From assembly GCA_032433765.1 (NCBI GenBank), contig JAVIAB010000024.1, forward strand, positions 12,545,959-12,609,958: a stretch of DNA of 64,000 nucleotides, read 5' to 3'. The position numbers were made by a program, and so were the translations under genes. Every line of letters starts with the position of its first letter. The stretch's first letter is position 1. Origin of the DNA: Megaustenia siamemsis (lineage: Eukaryota; Mollusca; Gastropoda; Stylommatophora; Ariophantidae). Below the pieces are notes generated by a model. It made no database searches and was not told the origin of the DNA. It saw only the letters and a list, made by a program, of their open reading frames with translations. Shown piece by piece: positions 53,397 to 62,324 of this stretch.

Positions 53397-53580
53397 AACC
53401 ACGGCACATTTTTGAGTGATATGGTTCGTATCATGCCAGGCTGCCTTTACGTCCCAGAAAAATCTCTGGTACCCATTTTTAGAGGCTGGGTGAACCCCGG
53501 AGCCTTGTCAATCCCGAAAAAAAATTCGCCACTGTTGGTAATCGAACCCGAACCCTCCTGGTCAGGAAGTGAGAGCGAAG
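53397..53580 (-). mobile_element. SINE-S, copy 7, right piece (split by RTE-A)
   Basis: Diverged body TTTACGTCCCAGAAAAATCT, GGTACCCATTTTTAGAGGCT then GGGTGAACCCCGGAGCC, and a B-box-like GGTAATCGAACCCGAACC. Confidence 0.65.
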
Positions 53581-53639
53581 AAGATCTAACGAATATTTAA
53601 AAACAACACTCCCTCTTACCAGTGGCAGACCACGTTGTC

Positions 53640-54420
53640 ATTAGTTGCCACTAGTGCTGTCTCCGCAAAGAAGGTTGGCTACCATTGATCGCCATTCTAC
53701 TCTGTTTCTTGCTTTGATGGTGCAGGTTGTCATAGATTGGCTCGTCCATCTTTTGATGTTACTAGTTCATGTTAGTCTTGGCCTGCCTCTGCCTCTTTTA
53801 TATTGTATTTTCTCTTCCTATACTACTTTTATTAGGCTGTTGTGTCTTCTAACATGCACCAAAACATTTTATTTATCTTGCTCTAATTGGGTTTAGTAGT
53901 TCTCTTTTTTATTTTCAGTTGTTTTAAAACTTCATCGTTTGTTTTCTTTTCTTTCCTTACAATTCTACCTATTCTTCTATAAATCCACATTTCAAAGGCT
54001 TGAATTTTATGTTCTGTTTTCTTATCTAATGTCAATGTTTCTGCACCATACAGAAATATTGAGAAGATGTAACATTTTGCTAATCTTAGTTTCAGCCCTG
54101 TTGATATTTGTTTTGTTCTTAGTATATTTTTCATGACATTAAAATTATTTTTTGCCATTCCTATTCTTTTGTTTATTTCAATTTTACATTTTCCATCACT
54201 GGTTATAGTATGTCCTAGTTAGTTGTAGCTCTGAACTGTCTCCAGAAGTATTCCTTCAACTTTGATATTTATTTGTAGGTCTTGAAAATGTTCTTTTATT
54301 AGTTGTCTTTATAATGAAATCCTTTACCAATATTAATTTTGGACACACAACCCATTTTTCTTCGCAATCTATATTATAAATATATCCAAGAAACCGATAT
54401 GTCATGTTTATAATTATATA
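53640..54420 (-). mobile_element. RTE-J LINE 3' fragment, copy 4
   Basis: Minus strand: MAKNNFNVMKNILRTKQIST, GLKLRLAKCYIFSIFLYGAE, IQAFEMWIYRRIGRIVRKEK, then RQGRPRLT-type and TICTIKARNRVEWRSMVANL. Stops present. The GAT tail is lost at its 3' (left) end. Confidence 0.85.
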
Positions 54421-54429
54421 GGCAGAATC

Positions 54430-54715
54430 CCCCTACAGAAAAGATCACCTGCTGCCTTGCAGGAAGTTTGGGGACAATCAAAGGCTAAGGAAAGCAAACC
54501 TGAATAAAATGCTGGCTGAAATCGGATGCACTGGGCCACTGGCGCAGAACACAGTGCAACGTTTTAACGGGTGTTCAATCAGAGTGGATCTGGCAGACTC
54601 TAATTGTGATGTTCTGTCTGTGGGGGCGATCAACACACTTAACCTGACAGCTGACTTCATGTGAGAGTCTGGAATCCTACTCTGATTGAGTCCTGATAGC
54701 AGAGAGAGAGGAACA
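54430..54715 (+). mobile_element. LINE-G C-terminal fragment, copy 2
   Basis: It ends in LTADFMRESGILL and a GAGAGAGAG tail, matching LINE-G copy 1 (QTADFMRESGILQ then GA repeat). Upstream part diverged. Confidence 0.75.
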
Positions 54716-54802
54716 TGGACCTGCACTAATTAAATCATAATGTTTTCCAGATATTTTTTATTGTCAAAGATTCATCGTTGTGTAAAGGTTTGCGATTTTT
54801 AC

Positions 54803-55215
54803 CATCATCATCATGTACCATAACGGCGTAGGCGATCATGTTTTTCCACAATCTTCTATCTACAGTGCACCGTATCAGTTCTGTTGTTGACTGTTTTCAA
54901 TGCCATAACACTAAGCCATCTAGTATTCTCTCTCTTTGTCGTCCGCGATCTCTCTTTCCTTTTATTTTGCCAGTTGTAACCGAGTATTCCAGCTTTCCTC
55001 TTCTCCTGATGTGCCATTGTTTCGTTCTGATGTTTTTTAGGAGCTGCCTTTCCGTGTTGGTCTCTTCCAGAATTTCATCGTTGGTCTTTTTAGCTGTCCA
55101 TGAAACTTTTCTCTGTGGACTCTAATCGTCTTTTCATTTGTTTGTCTACTGTCCATGATTCGTTTCCATAGGTCAGAATTGGTTCCATTTAGCACCGATG
55201 AACTCTCTTTCATTT
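54803..55215 (-). mobile_element. RTE-B LINE 3' fragment, copy 4
   Basis: Minus strand: PILTYGNESWTVDKQMKRRL, VSWTAKKTNDEILEETNTER, NIRTKQWHIRRRGKLEYSVT, TGKIKGKRDRGRQRER, QSTTELIRCTVDRRLWKNMI, with an ATC-rich tail at 54803-54815. Confidence 0.87.
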
Positions 55216-55554
55216 TACCTTAACGAGCCTTTTTTTTAAAAGTCGCACTATTATATTATACATTACAAACAGTAGAATCAATTCTAATTTTTTTTTTTTT
55301 TAATAAAAAGTTTGATGTAAATCTTCTAGCAAAAATAGATGCGAACTTTGTGGGCGCTGTCGATGAAGCAAATAATAATATATCACAAAGTCTTGGATGT
55401 TTGCAATAAAGTAATATAAACTTGTCACCCAACAACAGGTTCTAGAAAATTAAAAATCTAACGCTAGGAATTTTGACTTCTGTACATTTAAAAATACTAG
55501 TTAGACGAGGAACGAACAAAAATCATTGGTAACCATCAGCTAGATCATTCTTCG
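55216..55554. other. Unassigned sequence
   Basis: AT-rich intron 4 sequence. Confidence 0.45.
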
Positions 55555-56218
55555 ACAGGCTGTATGAACCTAAACGGAAGCATATCGGCCGGGTATAGGG
55601 AAAGGCATCCACTAAACATTAAGATCAAAGATAAAGAGATAAAACAAGTAGAAGATTTCAAGTATTTGGGCACAATGTTCACAGAAGATGGAAAACTAGA
55701 CAGAGAAATTGACATGAGAATACAAAAAGCAAATGCTGTCACATACTAGCTTTCACCATTGCTAAGACATCCAAACATTTCTATAGCAGCTAAACAACTA
55801 ATAAATAGCATTTTCATACCAACTTTGTGATATGAAAGTCAAACATGGACCCTTTCTAAATCACATTTAAGACAGATCAATACATGTGAGACGCGATGCT
55901 TGAGAAAAGTAACAAACAACACAAGAAGAGATAGAATACCAAATAAAACCATAATAAATATGGTAGGAATATACCCCGGTCAAGTATATATAGAACAGCA
56001 ACTTAAATGGTTGGGCCACCTGGTCAGAATGAATCCTCACCAATCACCATCAAGGGCGTTCTTCTCGAGAATGCATGGAAAAAGACCTAGAGGAAGACCT
56101 AGAAGAAGATGGATAGATGCAGTGATAGAGTCATGTAACAACAAAGGAAAATCACTAATTCAGACAGTTCGAGCAGCTCAAGAACGACAAATGATATAAC
56201 CACGACACCTTTTCGGTA
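55555..56218 (+). mobile_element. LINE-E 3' part, copy 3 (split by repeat F)
   Basis: FKYLGTMFTEDGKLDREIDM, RIQKANAV, then LINSIFIPTL, YESQTWTLSKSHL, LRKVTNNTRRDRIPNKTIIN, LKWLGHLVRMNPHQSPSRAF, GRPRRRWIDAVIESCNNKGK, QTVRAAQERQMI. Two stops. The 3' end (ACCTTTTCGGTA) is interrupted by a repeat F insertion and resumes at 56864. Confidence 0.88.
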
Positions 56219-56851
56219 GTTGTGTGCAACGTCATCGTAATGTCTCATTGTACATCCCTAAACCGGCCGTACGCTAATCTTACGGTCTGTTGTTTGATGT
56301 GCGACGGGATAATTCGACGACTAACTGTGTGTCTATATGTTTGGAATTGGAGTCAACAACGATGGCCTAACATCATCAAGCGCTATACATTTTTAAGAAA
56401 ATATGACGATAATCATTTTCAAGAGGACGTGAACTTCCGGTATATGGTGGATAGACGGCAGGAACCATTGAAGGTTATGCATAAAAAGTGTTCCTTGTTG
56501 CAGTTTCCTCATATTCCAAGTCCGGATTTGATGCAGGAACTGAGTTAGGTGCTCTGTGCACACCGCGAGCTGTGTGTCTCATCCGTTTTGATCATGTTTT
56601 GATATTCCAATTGTTTACGATGAATGATGATATCGTATGACAGGGAACAGTTGGCTGTGTTCACCTTCTGCGCGGTTTCTCCTTATGTCTTTTGGTGGGT
56701 GCTGAGACTGCTACTTTGGGACTACAGTTACCTTTCTTTGTTTGGGAGATTAGATATTCGAATGATTCCGCTGGCACGGGCGGTTGAGCAATTATGGATT
56801 TTAATTCGTTTGCAGTGATGCCGGGGCCTTCCATAACCAAATAAGCAAACA
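56219..56851 (+). mobile_element. Repeat F, copy 6, with target-site duplication
   Basis: A 633-bp, left-truncated F copy ending GATGCCGGGGCCTTCCATAA then CCAAATAAGC. ACCTTTTCGGTA flanks it at 56207-56218 and 56852-56863, and removing it restores the LINE-E 3' end. A 108-codon frame from 56222 (ANLTVCCLMCDG, YDDNHFQEDVNFRYMVDRRQ) resembles readings in copies 3 and 4. Function unknown. Confidence 0.88.
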
Positions 56852-56863
56852 ACCTTTTCGGTA

Positions 56864-56915
56864 CCAGTAAAAAAGAGAAAAGAAATAAAAAAAGAAAGAA
56901 GAAGTAGGGAAAGGA
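56864..56915 (+). mobile_element. LINE-E copy 3, 3' tail
   Basis: CCAGTAAAAAAGAGAAAAGA resembles the end of LINE-E copy 1 (TCAGTGAAAAAATAAAAGAA). Confidence 0.7.
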
Positions 56916-56937
56916 TTGCTTCATTTCTAGCCCATAT

Positions 56938-58038
56938 ATTTTATTGAGTTTTTGAGTTAATTCCGGGTCATCATCATTACACTCCGAACATGTCCGTTGG
57001 TGGCCAGATCCCCTCCTGAGCAAGTCAAGCAGTGTCCAGCGACTGACGACTTTAGTTCTGTGTTAATTGATAGTCTTCTTATACGTCCACTAAGATTCTC
57101 GATTCTAATTTTTAAAGCCCACAAACCTGTTTGATGACATCTTCTGCTCGGCCCACCCAAGATTTGCCTCTTTAGTCTAATACTTTTCCCTTTGTTGGCT
57201 CATGATACATGGATGCCCTTTATCTGCACTTATCTTCAGGTATGCTCGTGTCCTTTAGATCCTAATCCTGTTATCAATAATTAGAAAATCAGTAAGATAC
57301 ATTGCTACACAGGGAGTGTTCCTTGTTACACCCCTAGATAATGCGCATAGATTCATTCTGTGTTTTCTCCAGCCTATCAATTTGCGTCGTGCTGACAGTA
57401 AGAATTGCCAGGGCATGCTCGATTGGTGCGAGGACTAATCCCTGGAACAGAAGAGTAAGTAGCCTCTGCTCAATGTTGGCAGCTGCCATTACCTTCAAGG
57501 CGGCTAATCCTTTGCGGGATTTTGTTATCACATGGTCGACGTGGTCCCGAAAACATAGTCTGCGAATAAACTTAACTTCGAGGTCATCAACCTGTCCCTG
57601 GTCACCTCATTATCTCCCATTTATACAATCGGAGTTTCCATGTTAACGATATGATTGTTAAGGGATAACCATGCAACTGATGCTGTATTAATATTAACCA
57701 GGGTACCTAATGTTCCACATCAAGAAGAGATGTGATCGAGTTGGTTTTTGCAGTGTGGATGTGATTTCCCGTCTGTCTCGTCCCTGTCGATATATCAGAA
57801 TATCATCAGCAAAATTCATAGTTCTTCCCCTCCCATCCAGCTGTTGTTCCGTGATCGTTATTGTGTACACGTTAAATAGAACTGGTGACAATGGTGAGCC
57901 TTGTGGCAGCCATGGACAAATGGATGTTGGCTCGGAAGACCAACTTCAAGATCTGAGTATCACCTTCCTCTGAAACAGTGCTGCAGCGATCCATCTAATG
58001 AGGAAGGGGTGCACCGCCAGTTTGAGGATGTCTTCTAT
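56938..58038 (-). mobile_element. LINE-H with internal deletion, copy 4
   Basis: Minus strand from 58038: LKLAVHPFLIRWIAAALFQR, SPVLFNVYTITITEQQLDGR, MNFADDILIYRQGRDRRE (FADD kept), HVITKSRKGLAALKVMAAA-type region, LVLAPIEHALAILTVSTTQI, then a jump over RNase H to the C-terminal LSGRIRRLSI and CSGGDLATNGHVRS, with a CATCATCATT then TTGAGTTTTTGAG tail. Many stops. Confidence 0.87.
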
Positions 58039-58185
58039 GAATAACAATAATATTGCAGTACTCATTATTACCCATAACAATAATATTGCAGTACTCGTTA
58101 TTACACATAACAATAATATTGCAGTACTCGTTATTACACATAACAATAATATTGCAGTACTCGTTATTACACAAAACAATAGATG
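58038..58185. repeat. 33-bp tandem array
   Basis: Four to five units of AACAATAATATTGCAGTACT then CGTTATTACACAT. Confidence 0.93.
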
Positions 58186-58299
58186 TAATCTTTAGGAAAA
58201 TGGTAAAAAATAGTTTCATACTTTTATTAACGGAACATTTTTTCAAGAAAATTAATGCTTGTTTTATAGAACACTTCTATACAATACTTCGATCATGTA

Positions 58300-58820
58300 A
58301 AGTTATTAAAAGTAATGTTAAATGCCATGAAAGATATGCTAACATCAAAACAAAAACACTAGGGCAAAAAGTATAATTTTAAAAAAAAATGTTATATCTT
58401 CTCAAAATGTATGTATGGTAGTGAAACATGTACATTATACAAGAAAATAGAGCATAAAATTGAAACTTTTAAAATATTGATTTATACAAGAATGGGAAGA
58501 ACTGGATCAAAAGAAAATAAAACAAACGACGAAGTCTGAAAAGAAATAAAAATGAAAAGAGAACTACTAAACACAATTAAAACAGGATAAATAAAACGGT
58601 TTGGGCATCTTAAAAGACACAGCAGCATACTAAAAGTAATCTTTAAAGGGAAAATACAAGGTAAAGAGGGGCAGATAAAGACTAACATGAACAAGTAACG
58701 TCAAAAGATGGACAAATCAGTCTATGACAACCTGCACCATCAAATCATGAGGATGAGCGGAAGGACGCTCCATGGTATCCAACTTTCGTTGCGGAGACGG
58801 CACATGATGATGATAAAATT
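58300..58820 (+). mobile_element. RTE-J LINE 3' fragment, copy 5
   Basis: Decayed RTE-J end: YTRMGRTGSKENKTND, FGHLKRHSSI, KWTNQSMTTCTIKS, then CGGAGACGGCACATGATGATGAT. It lies ~90 bp before the splice-site minisatellite of lectin exon 5. Confidence 0.82.
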
Positions 58821-58890
58821 AGAACTAAGATTAGAACATTTCTGTTTAGATCTACGACACCTAATTATTGTTATTTGTATCACAATCTGT

Positions 58891-58996
58891 TATTACTTTC
58901 GTACATTTCAGGTTACTATTACTTTCGTACATTTCAGGTTACTATTACTTTCGTACATTTCAGGTTACTTTTACTTTCGTACATTTCAGGTTACTT
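58891..58996 (+). repeat. 26-bp minisatellite carrying tandem 3' splice sites
   Basis: The unit TATTACTTTCGTACATTTCAGG+TTAC is repeated four times. Each unit ends in TTTCAG|GTTAC, giving candidate exon starts at 58912, 58938, 58964 and 58990. The last gives the canonical lectin exon. Because 26 is not a multiple of three, only the 58990 and 58912 acceptors (78 nt apart) keep the frame; 58912 would add 26 residues. Confidence 0.85.
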
Positions 58997-59186
58997 TTAC
59001 TTTTGGGTGCATAATGGAACACGTATCGATAATTCGTTCTGGGGTACGAATGAGCCACTCATTGATTGTGGCAGTGTCTACATAGATTATGAAGATAACC
59101 AATATAGCTTGAAGACTGGCAACAAGTTGGATAAAGACTACAGTGTGGTCTGTGAAAAGATAGGTCAGTTGGAGGTTACATGGTGA
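58990..59186 (+). CDS. Lectin exon 5: C-terminal part of the C-type lectin domain, with stop
   Basis: After CATTTCAG at 58982-58989 the phase-1 reading is G-YFYFWVHNGTRIDNSFWGTN-EPLIDCGSV, continuing to DKDYSVVCEKI, the typical lectin-domain end (V-C-E-K). Cysteines are at IDC and VVC. The usual third cysteine and the WND motif before the last Cys are absent (SLKTGNKLDKDYSVVC), and the calcium-site EPN is EPL, so classical calcium-dependent sugar binding is doubtful. Translation stops at TGA 59184-59186. An AG|GTCAGT at 59162-59169 would be a phase-1 donor if a further exon exists. Three more acceptors lie upstream at 26-bp spacing. AATAAA occurs at 59821. Confidence 0.87.
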
Positions 59187-59409
59187 AGGTGTCAGTTATA
59201 ATTTCTATCCTTATGGAGCAGAGTTTAGGGGCCTCACCCCTCTTTGACACACCTGTTTGTGGTCCTCTACAATTTGATGTCTTTTATTACGATGACTTAG
59301 GAATTCTGTTTTTTGTGAATACATCCATTTGTCCCTCCTCTAATGCAAGATACCTTTTATTTCGCTCACGAAAACCAGGTAGTCACACCTTCTCATCTGC
59401 CCTTAGCGT

Positions 59410-59735
59410 ATTTCGTATTATCAATCATGAAGTGCCCTTGAAATGCGAACCACTTACGACTATATGTCTCCCCTTACTCCTGCTTCATAACCTTAACTTA
59501 ATTAAGTTCTCTCTAGACCTTGCATTATCAATCATGAATTGAAATACAAAACACTAACGACTTCCCTTATTTGCCTCCCCTTACTCCTCTTTCATAACCT
59601 TATCTTAATGAAGTTCTCTCTAGACCTTGCATTATCAATCATGAATTGAAATACAAAACACTAACGACTTCCCTTGTATGCTTCCCCTTACTCCTCTTTC
59701 ATAACCTTATCCTAATTGTGAGTTCACTTTAGACC
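59410..59735. repeat. 107-bp tandem triplication
   Basis: ATTATCAATCATGAA starts at 59418, 59524 and 59631. It lies downstream of the lectin stop codon, possibly in the 3' untranslated region. Confidence 0.9.
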
Positions 59736-60375
59736 ATCAACAATATTAAAGCGATGATTTGTACCCAAACTATCTGGTATGTCCCGACTGGATTTATCAT
59801 TATACGAACTGCCTCAAAGAAATAAAATTACTTCTATCTAGAGACGCACACATGTTAATATTGGTAGATGAACAAACAAAATTCACATGACATATCACAT
59901 GTATCGGTTAAATGCAAGGACCATCATTTGATCCAGCAAAACAGTTTATTCTCTCACTGTACTAAGCTCACCATTATGTTATTGTTTTTCCTGACACGGT
60001 GGAGATGAGCAGATTCTTAAGCAGTTGCTGTAGAGTTATTAATAAATCATAAAATGCTTATAAATGTGGGAGGGGGGAAGAATGAAGGAATGCATACGCT
60101 ATCAGCTGAAGACTGTTTGCTGATGAAACTCGTGGAGCCGTTATGTGGATTTGTCTTTTAGTCTAAGAGCCCATACTTTTTATATTTTCAAATATATGTT
60201 TATGTCAGAAAGGAGTACATAGAGCAGATAAATATAACAAACGGCACAGCAACATTCAAAGAAGGGATGATCTCAAATTCATAAGAAAGTGTAGGAGATG
60301 AGAGGCCTCGTGCCACAAATACATCTAGTTCATTCTGCTGTCGGATATATGTCCAATATTGACAAATTCAGTTAC
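59736..60375. other. Unassigned, possible lectin 3' untranslated region and beyond
   Basis: AATAAA at 59821 is the nearest polyadenylation-type signal on the plus strand. Nothing else recognised. Confidence 0.4.
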
Positions 60376-60570
60376 GATAGAAGCTTCTCAGTAAAGCAGT
60401 ACCAGTGATAAGATATTAATGTATTACCTAGCCTATTGACAATAGAAGCTTCTCAGTAAAGCAGTACCAGTGATAAGATATTAATGTATTACCTAGCCTA
60501 TTGACGATAGAAGCTTCTCAGTAAAGCAGTACCAGTGATAAGATATTAATGTATTACCTAGCCTATTGCC
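60376..60570. repeat. 65-bp tandem triplication
   Basis: GATAGAAGCTTCTCAGTAAA starts at 60376, (AATAGAAG) 60441 and 60506. Units are almost identical. Confidence 0.94.
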
Positions 60571-60799
60571 TAACCAAGATTGTTTGCTACCGTCCGTTTG
60601 TCAAGACGTTAAATGCCATAGTTTTGGTTGTCTTCTCAAAATAGTTTGATAAAAACAAAAGGCAAAATAAACCAAACATTGCAGAAGTTGTCCCTTCCTG
60701 TACGAATTATCAAACTGTGAAAATGTTATTTCTTCTTTCGAGCTCATCTCATCCTTCATGAAATGTTATTTTGTAAGTGAACGAAGGTGAAGGTCACTT

Positions 60800-60965
60800 T
60801 AATTTCCTGGAACCTCTGATTCGACTGGCGGTTCAAGTTGCTGAATCTTAGCTCTGAGTTTATGGTTTTCCTTCTGCAGCTATTCGAACTTCAGCTTTAG
60901 CTCTGTGACTTTCAGTTTGAGAGCTTCAACGTCACCCCACTCCCCCTCCCTCAGGTCCAGTTGGT
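60800..60965 (-). pseudogene. Coiled-coil-like coding remnant
   Basis: On the minus strand DLREGEWGDVEALKLKVTEL KLKFE is followed by a TAG stop, then LQKENHKLRAKIQQLEPPVE. Leu/Val recur at heptad positions on both sides of the stop, like a leucine zipper. It could be a decayed LINE ORF1 or a host gene piece; I cannot tell which. Confidence 0.4.
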
Positions 60966-61152
60966 TTCAAGTGAGGATTCCGGAAGTTCATTTCATTATT
61001 TGGTTTCACTGGATTCTCATATTGCACATAAACACTTTTGTAATAGTTTCAACTACTAGTTTGTGAAGATACATTTCTAAATTCTTCTTTATTAGAATCT
61101 GCAGGTTTTTAAGGATTCATTTCTCAAGCGCCAGGTTACAAAAACAAAACCA

Positions 61153-61380
61153 ATATGATAATATTGAGTTATTGAGTTACTTGCGGATCTTCATCATTGC
61201 ACTCCGAACATGTTCATAGGTGCTCAGATCCTCTCCTCATCAAATCCCGCAGTGTTCAGCTACTGACGACTCCAGTTCTGTGTTGGTTGATAAGTCTTCT
61301 TATACACCCACTAAGTTTCTCGCTTCTGGCTGTGCCCATCTTAACTCCCATCTCTTTCATCCGAAGGAGTGACGTGGATC
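61153..61380 (-). mobile_element. LINE-H C-terminal fragment, copy 5
   Basis: Minus strand: SRSTSLLRMKEMGVKMGTAR, then CIRRLINQHRTGVV, TLRDLMRRGSEHL, CSECNDEDPQ and the octamer tail TCAATAACTCAATA. It is cut at 61380, where a plus-strand RTE-A piece starts. Confidence 0.87.
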
Positions 61381-61460
61381 TGGTAAATAACTGTCGAGAT
61401 CGAAAGTTGTGGAGAGACATGATCACCTATGCCTGCAGGCATGGTACTTTATGATAATGA
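61381..61460 (+). mobile_element. RTE-A 3' end fragment, copy 10
   Basis: NNCRDRKLWRDMITYACRHG then a decayed tail. It joins LINE-H copy 5 in opposite orientation without intervening bases. Confidence 0.82.
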
Positions 61461-61579
61461 CGTCCTATCAAGGCCAGCTCCTTGTCGTGGGGATGGGGCT
61501 TACACAACCAGATGCACCGGTTACATACCATCATAAGAAACAGATAATCTAATCAATCAGAAGACCAAATGCTCCAGTC
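61461..61579. other. Unassigned short stretch
   Basis: No feature recognised. Confidence 0.4.
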
Positions 61580-61762
61580 AGGATGCCTTTCATAATATGA
61601 GTAGATATGAACAAGTTATCATTATACGCCTCAGAACAGGGCACAATCGACTCTACAGTCACATGTATACAAAATTCAAGATCGGCACCTCAACTACCTG
61701 AACATATGGACAGGCGCCATAGACTGCTGAACACATACTTCAAAACTGCACTGAATATAGTA
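61580..61762 (+). mobile_element. LINE-G-like C-terminal fragment, copy 3, left part
   Basis: DAFHNMSRYEQVIIIRLRTG then HNRLYSHMYTKFKIGTST corresponds to the post-RNase H region of LINE-G copy 1. A SINE-S interrupts it and it resumes at 62012. Confidence 0.82.
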
Positions 61763-62011
61763 AAAAGTAAAGTAAAGTACCCCCGTCACGCCAAGTGGCG
61801 TATAGGGAACTATGGTGTTAGTGACCCTATATTTTACAGACCTTCAGCACATGATTTTTGGGGTAATGTGGTCGGTATTACGCCCGTGCTGCTTTACTTT
61901 CCCAGATAAATCCAGTACCCATTTAAGGCTGGGTGAACCCGAAAGCCGTCGGTTGGGATCGAACCCTACCCTTTGTCCTTTGTAGTCCAGTTCACTAACC
62001 ACTGAGCTATC
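61763..62011 (-). mobile_element. SINE-S, copy 8, with target-site duplication
   Basis: Minus-strand SINE-S: tail AGTAAAGTACCCCCGTCACG on plus, full body, and tRNA-like head read as CCACTGAGCTATCG. GCACTGAATATAGTA (61748-61762) and GCACTGATTATAGTA (62012-62026) flank it, one difference in 15. Confidence 0.9.
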
Positions 62012-62190
62012 GCACTGATTATAGTAGACTGAGGAAAATCCATTGGCCCATATATACAACACTACAGACAAAAATATATGGGCCACTGCAAGAATTACAA
62101 AAGACAGTAAAGTTTATACAGGAAACGACATTGCAGATATAGACAATACTTCAGACGAGAGAAAGATAAATAGATAGATGATGATGAAGA
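62012..62190 (+). mobile_element. LINE-G-like C-terminal fragment, copy 3, right part
   Basis: YSRLRKIHWPIYTTLQTKIY, then GPLQELQKTVKFIQETTL, continuing the LINE-G end (LRRSRWSTPTSLEEKLYGAI), with GATA/GAT tail units near 62150-62200. Confidence 0.8.
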
Positions 62191-62324
62191 TGATAATATT
62201 AATGACAATGTTGTGAAATAAAATAAGGAAGTGACAGGCAGTTGCGTCCACTAAAGACTAGAAGATTAAGTCTTAAGTTGAAGAGGTCGTGCCTCGTTTT
62301 CAAAAGATTTGGTACTTTGTTTAA

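Larger units (their letters stand above)
27458..59186 (+). other. Five-exon gene for a secreted C-type lectin-like protein (gene span)
   Basis: The span joins exons 27458-27509, 37204-37275, 41947-42036, 47222-47344 and 58990-59186. Each internal exon is preceded by a pyrimidine tract and CAG and followed by GTAAxx; exon 1 is followed by GTATGT. All four junctions are phase 1 and the internal exons are 72, 90 and 123 nt, so the frame stays open for about 177 residues: signal peptide, short linker, then one C-type lectin domain. By family knowledge such proteins are secreted recognition proteins; the ligand cannot be read from the sequence. The introns are packed with LINEs, SINEs and tandem arrays on both strands. 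I inferred the join from splice signals, phase and protein logic, without transcript data. The exon at 37204 is the least certain. Confidence 0.75.

Noticed and set aside
59180..59542. 120-codon frame after the lectin stop
   Set aside because: It overlaps the 107-bp tandem repeats and shows no domain or signal; probably untranslated sequence.
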